This document shows, one piece after another, positions 16,503-24,659 of a stretch of DNA of 43,255 nucleotides. Below the pieces are notes generated by a model. It did no database searches and was not told the origin of the DNA. It saw only the letters and a list, made by a program, of their open reading frames with translations. The translations under genes and the position numbers were made by a program. Source of the DNA: Bacteroidetes bacterium GWE2_42_24 (GTDB lineage: Bacteria; Bacteroidota; Bacteroidia; Bacteroidales; TTA-H9). Where the stretch lies: the NCBI GenBank assembly GCA_001768515.1, contig MEOA01000042.1:1-43255 (forward strand), read 5' to 3'. Within the stretch, counting starts at the first letter, position 1. Each line of letters opens with the position of its first letter.

Positions 16503-19500
16503 CTAGAAGGTATAACGTAATCCAATCTGGGCACCCCAAGTGCTACTAGTCGAAAGAACGTCGGAAAAAGTCGATGTCGGGAAGTCTTTTCCGGCAGTAT
16601 TCATCTGATAGATCGGAACGCCATTGGCATCCGTTTTGCTGTATTTCAACAATGTAATGTCATAATTACCTACGGACTGCTTTTTATAGGTACCCCAGTC
16701 CGAATTGATCAGGTTCCCGATATTCAGCAGGTCAAGGCTGATCTGTAGAGTATGACGACGAGAATCTCCAAAACGGGTATAAAGGTCCTGAAGGATACGG
16801 AGATCAAAACGATGACGCCATGGCATCAGTACACCGTAACGTTCCGCATATTTACCCTTATTTTCCTTTAAATAATCATCCTGCTCAACATATTTCCAGA
16901 AAGCTGTATTCTGTTGGTCAGCGGTAAATACAACGTCACCATCAGTGTTCTTAATGTCAGCAAACTGGATTTCACTTGCATCCTTCGGAATGTACATTAG
17001 GTCGGCTGAGTTACCGTCACCGTTCATGTCGTTTGAATAAACATACGAAAGGCGGCCTTGGTTAGCACCTTCGTAGAACAACGAAATAGTGGTTCCGAAG
17101 TTATTACCATATTCAATGTGATAAGAGATCGCGCCCATCACCCGGTGAGGTATAGCGAATTGTGAATAACTTAGTTCGGGAGTGTTCTGGTTGAGGGTAG
17201 AGGGATTGCTTCCCCATGCTGATGAGGCTGTTGATCCCGGATTAGCTGAAACGTCCTTGGCCATCATATAGGTGTACGACAAGGTGCCAAACAAGCCTTT
17301 GGTGAAGGGTTTGGTAAGCTGTAAAGTCAGCATGTAGGAATAGCCTTCGTCGGTATTGGTCAACACCATCGCGCTGCTGATATCTTTGTTGACCTTTCTC
17401 GAACTTGAGAAGAAGCGCTGACGCTGATCAGGCCCTTGGAAAGTGGTGTCTGATACAGTCTGATTGGCGTTGAATTGAACAACAGCATTGATGTCTTTTG
17501 AATAAAGACCTTCAACGGTCAACACGAGATCCTGCCATGGGAGTTTAATGTCGGCAGCCAGATTTGATCTCCACACCTGAGGCATTTTGAAATCTTTGTC
17601 AACAATGGCGATGCTGCTTCCACTGGCAAGTGTGCCTGGAGTTGATGAGAATTTGCTGTAATACCCGAATGGGTCAGCATTGAAATAAAGCTGTTTGTCG
17701 GCAATGGTGGTTGCACTGTTGATTTCAATTGTGTTCTGCAATACACCGCTGTTTGTTGGCTGATTGGTGAACCATACAAATGGTAAACGACCGGTGAATA
17801 TACCAGTTCCGCCACGAACCTGAAACTGCTGATCGCCTTCCACATCCCAGTTGAACCCAACACGGGGTGAAAAGAGTACCTGAGGATCGGGCCAGGTGCC
17901 AACATCCAGCTTGGTATCGTTTCCAAGTGCATCTTTGAAAGTAAGAGAATCCGAGATATTGGGATTCTGAATCAGATCATCGAAATAGAAGGGCATTTCG
18001 AAACGCACTCCGGCAGTCAGTTTCAGGTTGTCGTTCACCTGAAATTCATCCTGTACATAAATACTTCCAAGTCCAAAGCTGAGTTCTGCATAACCGTCGC
18101 CGGCACCATCATAAGGATAGGTAAGACCGAATACGGTTGGAAGAGCGTTGTTCATGAAATCTTCCATAGAAGCATAACGGTAATAGCTTGTTCCATATCG
18201 TTTGTAGCTATTTCCAAAGTACATGTGTTCAAATGAAGCCCCTGCAGTGAAGGTGTGCTTGCCCATGAAATAGTTGAAGTTATCAGTGATGTTGAAAACA
18301 TTGTTTTTTACATCATTCTGATAGGTGAAAAGTTCATATCCAAAACTCATGTATGGATCACCATCTTTGTATATGTCGACAAAAGGGAACGGATCACTAT
18401 CGCTATCGCGTGTGTCCTGAATCTTGGTATAGGTGACCAGTAACTTATTGGCCATCGTGCTTCCAAATACGCTATTCAATTCCCCAACGATTGAGCTGAC
18501 GGTGTTATTGAGTTTATAGCCAGAGTTTGAAAAGGACAACGATTTTTCACCTATACGTCCAAAGTTTGATCTGGGGTTGGGAGCACTGGTGGCATTCACC
18601 TGCTGGTCATTCTTTGAATTAACGTAATTGTAACGAACGGATAGCTTATGATTCTTGTTGATATTCCAATCTATGCGTCCTAAAAGTTTATAGTTTTTGC
18701 TTTCAAAATTGTCGAAATTCTCGTAGCTGCCAGGATCATAACCGTATTTTGATAGAAGGTACTGTTTCATGGTGGCCATATCCTGCTTCGATGTGCGCGA
18801 AATGTAATTGTCGGAGCTGGGATATATACCTGCACTGGTATCGCTGGCGTTCCATGTAATTCCGGGATAATTTGATTTCTCGTACTCGGCATTGGCAAAG
18901 AAGAACAATTTATCCTTGATGATGGGGCCTGCTAAGCGGGCTCCATAGGAGGTCGTGGAGGTGTTTGCCAGCTCAAAGGTTTGATCACCTGCTTTATCGC
19001 CTGTTAAATCCTGATTGCGATAAAAAGTATAGGCAGAACCCTGTAAAGTGTTATCCCCTTTCCTTGTTACAGCATTAATGTTTGCACCGGTGAAATTTGA
19101 CTGACGAATATCATATGGGGCAACATTTACACTGATCTGTTCAATAGCATCCAAACTGATTGGTTGTGCATCACCTCCAGGCAGATTCTTTGAGCTTAAA
19201 CCGAAATTGTTGTTGAAGTTTGATCCGTCAATGGTGATGTTGTTGTAACGTCCGTCACGACCGGCAAAACCGTTACCAACACCTGATTGAGGAGACAGAC
19301 GCGTGAAATCATTGATACTACGGTTTATGGTAGGCATCGTCGTTATTTCTGTCCTTCCGATGTTTGTTGTGGCACCGGTACGGTTACCATCAAAAAGATT
19401 GTTTCTCTCAGCAACAATCTCAACACCCGAAATCGCAGCGGCTTTCTCGGCCATGTTGGCATTCACTTTCTGGGTTTGACCAAGTGATAGGTAGATGCCC

Positions 19501-19781
19501 TCTTTTACAAAGGGTTCAAATCCAATGTAACTTACTGTGAGGGTATATGGACCCCCTACATTCATATTTGGTAAACGATACAGCCCGGCAACATCGGTCG
19601 TGGTTCCGTACTGCGTTCCTGAAGGAACATGAACGGCAATTACTGTGGCCCCGGGAAGTGATTCTCCGTTGGCACCAATAACTTTCCCATTCATTCCTGA
19701 CGTGGTAACCTGTGCGAACATCAGGTTGAGACTAAATGTCAACGCCAACGTCATTAGGGTTTTGAGTAGCATTTTGTTCAT
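16503..19781 (-). CDS. Oar-like TonB-dependent outer-membrane receptor
   Basis: A 1092-residue outer-membrane protein. A signal peptide (about 1-23, ending LMFAQ) is followed by a CarboxypepD_reg-like barrel (about 30-110; GKVIGANGESLPGATVIAV, TTDVAGLYRLPNM), a plug domain (about 125-240; SINDFTRLSPQSG, DGSNFNNNFGL), and a long beta-barrel ending in the aromatic terminus GLRYTF. The architecture is that of Oar/adventurous-motility-type receptors rather than SusC, and no susD is present. Such proteins import or display unknown large substrates using the TonB-ExbBD complex, of which a gene set occurs at 39-40.9 kb. A -7-like box TACATTTG on the minus strand (19934-19941) lies 150 bp upstream but lacks a clear -33 box. 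Confidence 0.92.
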   Translation of the reverse strand: MNKMLLKTLMTLALTFSLNLMFAQVTTSGMNGKVIGANGESLPGATVIAVHVPSGTQYGTTTDVAGLYRLPNMNVGGPYTLTVSYIGFEPFVKEGIYLSLGQTQKVNANMAEKAAAISGVEIVAERNNLFDGNRTGATTNIGRTEITTMPTINRSINDFTRLSPQSGVGNGFAGRDGRYNNITIDGSNFNNNFGLSSKNLPGGDAQPISLDAIEQISVNVAPYDIRQSNFTGANINAVTRKGDNTLQGSAYTFYRNQDLTGDKAGDQTFELANTSTTSYGARLAGPIIKDKLFFFANAEYEKSNYPGITWNASDTSAGIYPSSDNYISRTSKQDMATMKQYLLSKYGYDPGSYENFDNFESKNYKLLGRIDWNINKNHKLSVRYNYVNSKNDQQVNATSAPNPRSNFGRIGEKSLSFSNSGYKLNNTVSSIVGELNSVFGSTMANKLLVTYTKIQDTRDSDSDPFPFVDIYKDGDPYMSFGYELFTYQNDVKNNVFNITDNFNYFMGKHTFTAGASFEHMYFGNSYKRYGTSYYRYASMEDFMNNALPTVFGLTYPYDGAGDGYAELSFGLGSIYVQDEFQVNDNLKLTAGVRFEMPFYFDDLIQNPNISDSLTFKDALGNDTKLDVGTWPDPQVLFSPRVGFNWDVEGDQQFQVRGGTGIFTGRLPFVWFTNQPTNSGVLQNTIEINSATTIADKQLYFNADPFGYYSKFSSTPGTLASGSSIAIVDKDFKMPQVWRSNLAADIKLPWQDLVLTVEGLYSKDINAVVQFNANQTVSDTTFQGPDQRQRFFSSSRKVNKDISSAMVLTNTDEGYSYMLTLQLTKPFTKGLFGTLSYTYMMAKDVSANPGSTASSAWGSNPSTLNQNTPELSYSQFAIPHRVMGAISYHIEYGNNFGTTISLFYEGANQGRLSYVYSNDMNGDGNSADLMYIPKDASEIQFADIKNTDGDVVFTADQQNTAFWKYVEQDDYLKENKGKYAERYGVLMPWRHRFDLRILQDLYTRFGDSRRHTLQISLDLLNIGNLINSDWGTYKKQSVGNYDITLLKYSKTDANGVPIYQMNTAGKDFPTSTFSDVLSTSSTWGAQIGLRYTF

Positions 19782-20451
19782 ACTTCTGCTGGTTTAGTTT
19801 TAGGTTGGTTAAAAAAAGTTTATAAAAATAAGAACATTAACACATAATGCAAGAAGTTTTTTGAAATCTTTTCTTGTTTGTTGATTCTTAGTAACTTCTA
19901 TTTGTAATATGATTTGACTTGTCTTTATGCCGGCAAATGTAAGCAGCTTAATTAAGCCGATCTTCAGACTGAAATTAACAAATCGTTAATTGTGATTTGA
20001 GTGATCATTGAATGTTGAAAATCATTTGAAAAGTCTTGATGATTAGCCTTTGAACGGGTTGTGGATACTGCTTCGTTTCTTATGTTTTAAGCGATTTATT
20101 GTATATTGTGTTTATGGCCTTTTTTTGGATTAAATTCCTCATATTTAGTGGTTGTTAATAATTCTCAGATGACCTGTTATGTTTTTTCTTAAGCAAAATT
20201 CAACAGCTCATTGATTACTACGCTCCATCCTAGTATGAAAACAAGATTTTGAAAAACATGAATGATTACAACATTACAATGCTATAAAGAATAATATAAA
20301 TAGCAGTATACAAATGCGTTACAATAATGTTGGGTAGGATACTCCCGAGAAACGAATTGCACTGTGAGGCTTGCCCTTTACTATATTAGCTAATGACTAA
20401 AAAAGCCATCATTTCTGATGGCTTTAAACTTAAAACTGTTACTGTGAGAAT
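19782..20451. other. 670-bp non-coding gap
   Basis: No gene seen. It holds the leader and probable promoter region of the receptor gene (first about 160 bp), an AT-rich middle without recognisable features, an interrupted inverted repeat CAACATT...AATGTTG (about 20268-20332), and the terminator of the small gene at 20452. A short string GTTATGTTTTTTCTTAAG near 20177 resembles the conserved core of the intergenic element, but the flanks do not match. Confidence 0.55.
20401..20426 (-). terminator. Terminator of the DUF285 protein operon
   Basis: A perfect 10-bp stem (AAAGCCATCA at 20402-20411 with TGATGGCTTT at 20416-20425, 4-nt loop) with a T run on the minus strand, 25 bp after the stop of the small sorting-domain gene. 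Confidence 0.85.
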
Positions 20452-20685
20452 CTATTCCGCCAGCTTTTTCCTGGCGTCATAAATGCGTTTGGCTCCGTAA
20501 CCGGCTCCTAAGGTGAGCAACAGGGCAATACCACTGCCAATCGGAGCGGATCCTCCTCCTTTGATCGGATTACCATCGACAGCAGTACCGCTGGAATTCA
20601 GGCTTGGTGGGGGTTGGGCAATCATGAGCGCCGGTGCCACTACTATTATTCCAGTTACGATGAGTTTTAAAATATTCTTTTTCAT
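20452..20685 (-). CDS. Small exported protein with PID-CTERM-like sorting tail
   Basis: A 77-residue protein made almost only of two signals: an N-terminal signal peptide (MKKNILKLIVTGIIVVAPAL, cleavage near MIAQ), a short Pro/Gly/Ser-rich linker (PPPSLNSSGTAVDGNPIKGG), then a C-terminal segment with GSAPIGSGIALLLTLGAG (hydrophobic) and a basic end YGAKRIYDARKKLAE. This signature-helix-basic layout matches short Bacteroidota proteins called PID-CTERM (from memory), thought to be sorted by a dedicated protease or transpeptidase. Nothing in it looks enzymatic. It lies 27 bp after the DUF285 protein gene, upstream of a terminator, so the two are co-transcribed and may be functionally linked. Confidence 0.75.
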   Translation of the reverse strand: MKKNILKLIVTGIIVVAPALMIAQPPPSLNSSGTAVDGNPIKGGGSAPIGSGIALLLTLGAGYGAKRIYDARKKLAE

Positions 20686-20712
20686 TTTTCTTTTGGTATT
20701 ATTTCTTTAAAT

Positions 20713-23700
20713 TTATTTCACAAAAACCTTACGGGTAGTGGTTCCGGCATCCGTAGTCAGTGTAATCAGGTAGATGCCTGCAGTGGCCGGAGCATCGAGT
20801 TGTATGTTACCCATACCCTTTATGGCCTTTCTGAAGATAACCTGTCCTCCTATATTGACAACCGAAACCAGTGCATCGGTTTCATCGGGAAATTGTAGCA
20901 CGATAAACCCGTTAGCCGCGTAAATTCCGATGTTTTGCAGTTGGTTTTCTTCAACACCTACACTGGCAAAACTGATTTTAAACCGGGCTGCATTGTCTGT
21001 GACGGTGGCTCTGTAGGAATAAACAGAATTTTCAGAGAGGTTCTGCCTTGCATTGGTCAGCAAGTCGATGAGGAAGATGTTGCTGTTGGTAAACGTCTCC
21101 ATGCCCGATGCGGTGATGGTGTATTGTCCATTGACACCAGCAGTAAACGAAACCGGAATTTCCGGGTTTTCGTCAACAGAGGGGAGTGCGTTGATACTCA
21201 GCCTAACGTCGTTAGCTTCTGTATAAATCATGGGTGCCAGGGCATCATTGTCGAGTTTGTGCGCATCCAGACCGTTGTCAAATCCTTCAGTTGCGTTCTC
21301 AACAAATCTGATAAAGGCAGCATCGGTGTAATCGTTCGCATCGTTACTTACATCAATCCGTAGTACATTGGAAATGGTGTTTTTATAAAACGACTGTGTA
21401 CTATGTACGCGGGAATCAGCAGGGATGGTGAGTGATGGTGAAGCTCCATTGGCTTTTACAAAGAAACCCTGTTGGGCTGGTATGATCCCGTCTGTCAGGT
21501 CGCCAACACCCCCTGTATAGTTTATATACGAACCGTTGTTCCACACATGAACCTCATCGGCCACGTTGGTGAGATTCCACGAACCTTGTCCCCATTTTAT
21601 GGCTGAGGTAAACGGATTGCCGAGCAGGTTCCATCCAACATACTCAGCGCCCCCGGTGCCATTGTTGGTCAGCGCTGGGGTAATGTCATCTGTGACAAGA
21701 TTACCGGTAAACGTGGCGGTTATACCAATGCCTTTTGACTGCAATATGTAACTGTAACCCTTGCCATTTGTGAGTGTGGCTGGTATTTCGATATTTTCCC
21801 AGGTGCCGGTGGTTTCGTTGTACTGGCGTAAGTATATATCTTCCTGATTATTTTCCGGGAATATGTTAGCCAGATCGGCGTTGTTGATGGGCGATGAGAG
21901 AAAGTGGTATTGGCCGGTTCCGCTCTGGGTGCGCTTAACAATGACAGCACCCGTGGCTGAATTGGTGATGAGCGAACCTCCTGAGTTGATCGTCAGGCTG
22001 GCGTCAGCATTGACACTAAGGGACATGCAATTGGCCGGGGTCGAAGATGAGATTATCGGTGCATAACCATTGTTGCCAATCGTTACCTCGTCGTTGATTG
22101 TGGGCACCGCATTCTGATCCCAGTTGCCGGCGGTGTTCCAGTCGGTACTTTCTGAACCATCCCAGGTGAAGACATTGGCTGTCCCGCCGTCGGTAATTGT
22201 CCAGTTGTAAGTGCCGGTCAATATTGCCCGTGAACTGGCGGCCGACTGCGAATATTTACTGCTGCCGGCATTGAAGTTAACGTTGCTTCTGAGGGTTCGG
22301 GCTGACCATCCCGTGAGCAAAGCATCGTAGTTGGCGGTTGAAAGGGTAACGCCAGAAAACATATTTGTCATAATAAATACTATGCTTACATCCCAAGCGC
22401 CAAGGTTTTGATCAAAGCCGGTAGCCTGATAGAACATAGAACCCATGTTGGTTACTTTGCTTACATCCCAATTCCCTATATTTTGATTGAAGGCTGTAGC
22501 CTGATAGAACATAGAACTCATATTGGTTACTTTGCTCACATCCCAGTTCCCTATATTTTGATTAAAAGCTGTAGCCTGATAGAACATAGAACTCATATTG
22601 GTTGCTTTGCTCACATCCCAATTCCCAATATTTTGATTGAAGGCTGTAGCCTGATAGAACATACTATTCATGTCTGTCACGTTACTAACATTCCAGGTTC
22701 CAATATTCTGATTAAACAATGGGGCTTCACGAAACATTTCCGACATGCTGCTTAAGTTGCTTACATCCCAAAGCCCGATGTTCTGATTGAAAGCAGTTGC
22801 CTTTTTAAACATTCCTGCCATATTGGTTACATGACTTATATCCCAATTACTGATGTCCTGGTTAAAAGTTGTATTGTTATTAAACATATTGCTCATATTG
22901 ACCACTGCGCTGACGACCCAGTTCCCGATACTGTGGTTAAAAGCATTCGCTGCACTGAACATGCCCGACATATTGGTTACATGGCTTGTATTCCAGTTAC
23001 TGATGTCCTGGTCAAAGGCTGTTGCCTGGTTAAACATGTTCGACATATTGGTCACGTTGCTTACATTCCAGTTGCCAATGGCCTGGTCAAAGGCTGTTGT
23101 CTGGTTAAACATGTTCGACATATCGGTTACATTGCTCACATTCCAGTTTCTGATGTCCTGGTTAAATGCTGTTGCCTGATCAAACATATTTGACATATTG
23201 GTCACATTGCTCACATTCCAGTTGCCAAGGGCCTGATTAAAGGAATTGGCATACCTAAACATACCCGACATATCAGTCACACTACTCACAACCCAGGTGC
23301 TGAGGTCTTGGTTGAAGTACGAAGCCCAACCGAACATATAAGACATATTGGTCACATTGCTCACATTCCATAGGTGTATGTCATGGTTAAATTCGGAGCT
23401 TTCAAACATATTACTCATATTCGTCACGTGGCTTACATCCCAGTTGCCAATGTCCTGATTAAAACCGTATGACCGGCTAAACATCTGCTCCATGGTAGTT
23501 ACATTTCCTACATCCCAGTTGTTAAGGTTCTGATTGAAATTGTACGTGTTGGAAAACATTTTTTTCATATTGAGAACCTGGCTTACATCCCAACTCCCGA
23601 TATTCTGGTTGAAACCGTTCGTATAACTAAACATGCTCTCCATATTCGTAACCATACCAACATTCCAGTTACTGATGTCTTCATTAAAAAAAGTGCATTG

Positions 23701-24390
23701 ATTAAACATAAATGCCATATTTGTCACATGGCTTACATCCCACTGATCAATGTTGGTGATTGAGTATGATTGGACAGAATCGAATGCGTATGATAAATCT
23801 GTAATTGTCGATGGTAGCGTTGTTGGTACCGATGCTATCTGAGAATGGGCGAATGCTCCCGATAAGGAAGTAAGTCCTATATCGGAAAAGTTATTTACCT
23901 GTGTAAGAAATTCAGAACCTATCCAGGCAGTATCTCCTTTCCCAAATTGGGTCAGAATTCCACTTATAATTATTGTATAATTGCCTGCCGTTTCTAAAGT
24001 GATGGGTATGTCGCCAGGTGTTGAATAAGGTTCCATTGAAATATAAGCCCAGTCTTTCGTTATTTGAACCCAGCAATTAACATCTCCGTATAACGGTAGC
24101 TCGATTACAGTGTTATCTTCTGTAGTATGCAAAACGAATTCAAGCCCTTCGCCAGGCATTTTGGGTGAATAAGATGCTGTTGTATCAGAAGGCTTTCCTG
24201 TTGAAGAGGAATTTGCACCTGTAGCTGTCAGAAAATAAGAAGTCGGTGATACTGAAGATGCATCCGCTGCACCCCACTGACTTCCTTTTACAACATCGCG
24301 TACACCCTGAGTACACAAGTTGGTCGCGATAACATTTGGCGCTACAGTCAGCAGCAGGAAGCCAAACAAAAGTTGCGTAATTTTTTTCAT
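20713..24390 (-). CDS. Large T9SS surface protein with DUF285/BspA-type 25-residue repeats
   Basis: A 1225-residue secreted protein. The signal peptide ends near residue 22. Residues about 24-200 form an N-terminal domain; then eighteen tandem 25-residue units (217-665) follow the pattern W-(D/N)-V-S-x-V-T-N-M-x-x-M-F-x-x-A-x-x-F-N-Q-x-I-x-N, i.e. the DUF285 / bacterial surface 26-residue-repeat type, and a nineteenth divergent unit caps the array. A linker containing WDGSESTDWNTAGNW leads to a region shared by many T9SS proteins (FLSSPINNADLANIFP, GWNLLGNPFTSAIKW). The last about 75 residues are a type A T9SS sorting domain ending TTRKVFVK. Related proteins act in adhesion or host contact, but the target here is unknown. 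A good promoter lies 24 bp upstream, and the small sorting-tail gene follows. Confidence 0.9.
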   Translation of the reverse strand: MKKITQLLFGFLLLTVAPNVIATNLCTQGVRDVVKGSQWGAADASSVSPTSYFLTATGANSSSTGKPSDTTASYSPKMPGEGLEFVLHTTEDNTVIELPLYGDVNCWVQITKDWAYISMEPYSTPGDIPITLETAGNYTIIISGILTQFGKGDTAWIGSEFLTQVNNFSDIGLTSLSGAFAHSQIASVPTTLPSTITDLSYAFDSVQSYSITNIDQWDVSHVTNMAFMFNQCTFFNEDISNWNVGMVTNMESMFSYTNGFNQNIGSWDVSQVLNMKKMFSNTYNFNQNLNNWDVGNVTTMEQMFSRSYGFNQDIGNWDVSHVTNMSNMFESSEFNHDIHLWNVSNVTNMSYMFGWASYFNQDLSTWVVSSVTDMSGMFRYANSFNQALGNWNVSNVTNMSNMFDQATAFNQDIRNWNVSNVTDMSNMFNQTTAFDQAIGNWNVSNVTNMSNMFNQATAFDQDISNWNTSHVTNMSGMFSAANAFNHSIGNWVVSAVVNMSNMFNNNTTFNQDISNWDISHVTNMAGMFKKATAFNQNIGLWDVSNLSSMSEMFREAPLFNQNIGTWNVSNVTDMNSMFYQATAFNQNIGNWDVSKATNMSSMFYQATAFNQNIGNWDVSKVTNMSSMFYQATAFNQNIGNWDVSKVTNMGSMFYQATGFDQNLGAWDVSIVFIMTNMFSGVTLSTANYDALLTGWSARTLRSNVNFNAGSSKYSQSAASSRAILTGTYNWTITDGGTANVFTWDGSESTDWNTAGNWDQNAVPTINDEVTIGNNGYAPIISSSTPANCMSLSVNADASLTINSGGSLITNSATGAVIVKRTQSGTGQYHFLSSPINNADLANIFPENNQEDIYLRQYNETTGTWENIEIPATLTNGKGYSYILQSKGIGITATFTGNLVTDDITPALTNNGTGGAEYVGWNLLGNPFTSAIKWGQGSWNLTNVADEVHVWNNGSYINYTGGVGDLTDGIIPAQQGFFVKANGASPSLTIPADSRVHSTQSFYKNTISNVLRIDVSNDANDYTDAAFIRFVENATEGFDNGLDAHKLDNDALAPMIYTEANDVRLSINALPSVDENPEIPVSFTAGVNGQYTITASGMETFTNSNIFLIDLLTNARQNLSENSVYSYRATVTDNAARFKISFASVGVEENQLQNIGIYAANGFIVLQFPDETDALVSVVNIGGQVIFRKAIKGMGNIQLDAPATAGIYLITLTTDAGTTTRKVFVK
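22396..23742 (-). repeat. Eighteen tandem 75-bp coding repeats
   Basis: The repeat region is 1347 bp, exactly 18 units of 75 bp less one codon (unit 5 has 24 residues). The last units (22396-22620) are nearly identical in DNA: units 16 and 17 differ at only about four or five positions, while N-terminal units are diverged. This points to recent expansion at the C-terminal end of the array. The period also keeps long frames open on the opposite strand (22408-22755 and 22831-23193), which I treat as shadows. Confidence 0.9.
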
Positions 24391-24413
24391 GTAATTTGGA
24401 TTTTTATACTACA

Positions 24414-24446
24414 CAAAGGTAGATTGCACTAACCGGACAAGTCAAA
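24414..24446 (-). promoter_or_regulatory. Promoter of the DUF285 protein gene
   Basis: On the minus strand a perfect -7 box TACCTTTG (24414-24421) is preceded by TTTG (24443-24446) with a 21-bp spacer. Transcription should start about 20 nt before the ATG at 24390. The 269-bp gap to the kinase gene upstream holds nothing else recognised. Confidence 0.6.
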
Positions 24447-24659
24447 TTTGCATGGTGGACAAAAAGGGGACAATAGTAAACTTGTTTTATGCTCAGAATA
24501 ACAGTGTGTTGCGTTGATTAATTAATGCTGATAACTGTTACTGAACAATCGTTTGGGCTTGGTGGGGTGGTTTTCTTCCGGAATTTGGAATATGTGCAAT
24601 CAAACACGTGATGCTCCGCTTATGTCAGATAAGGGATAAAGAGTGAAAACAGGAGAAAA

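Noticed and set aside
20177..20194. String resembling the GTTATGTTTTTCTTATG core of the paired intergenic element
   Set aside because: The surrounding 50 bp on each side do not match either copy, and AT-rich strings of this kind arise by chance.
22408..23193. Two long open frames on the plus strand opposite the DUF285 repeats
   Set aside because: They follow the 75-bp period of the real gene and their products are a repetitive antisense readout without a start context or family match.
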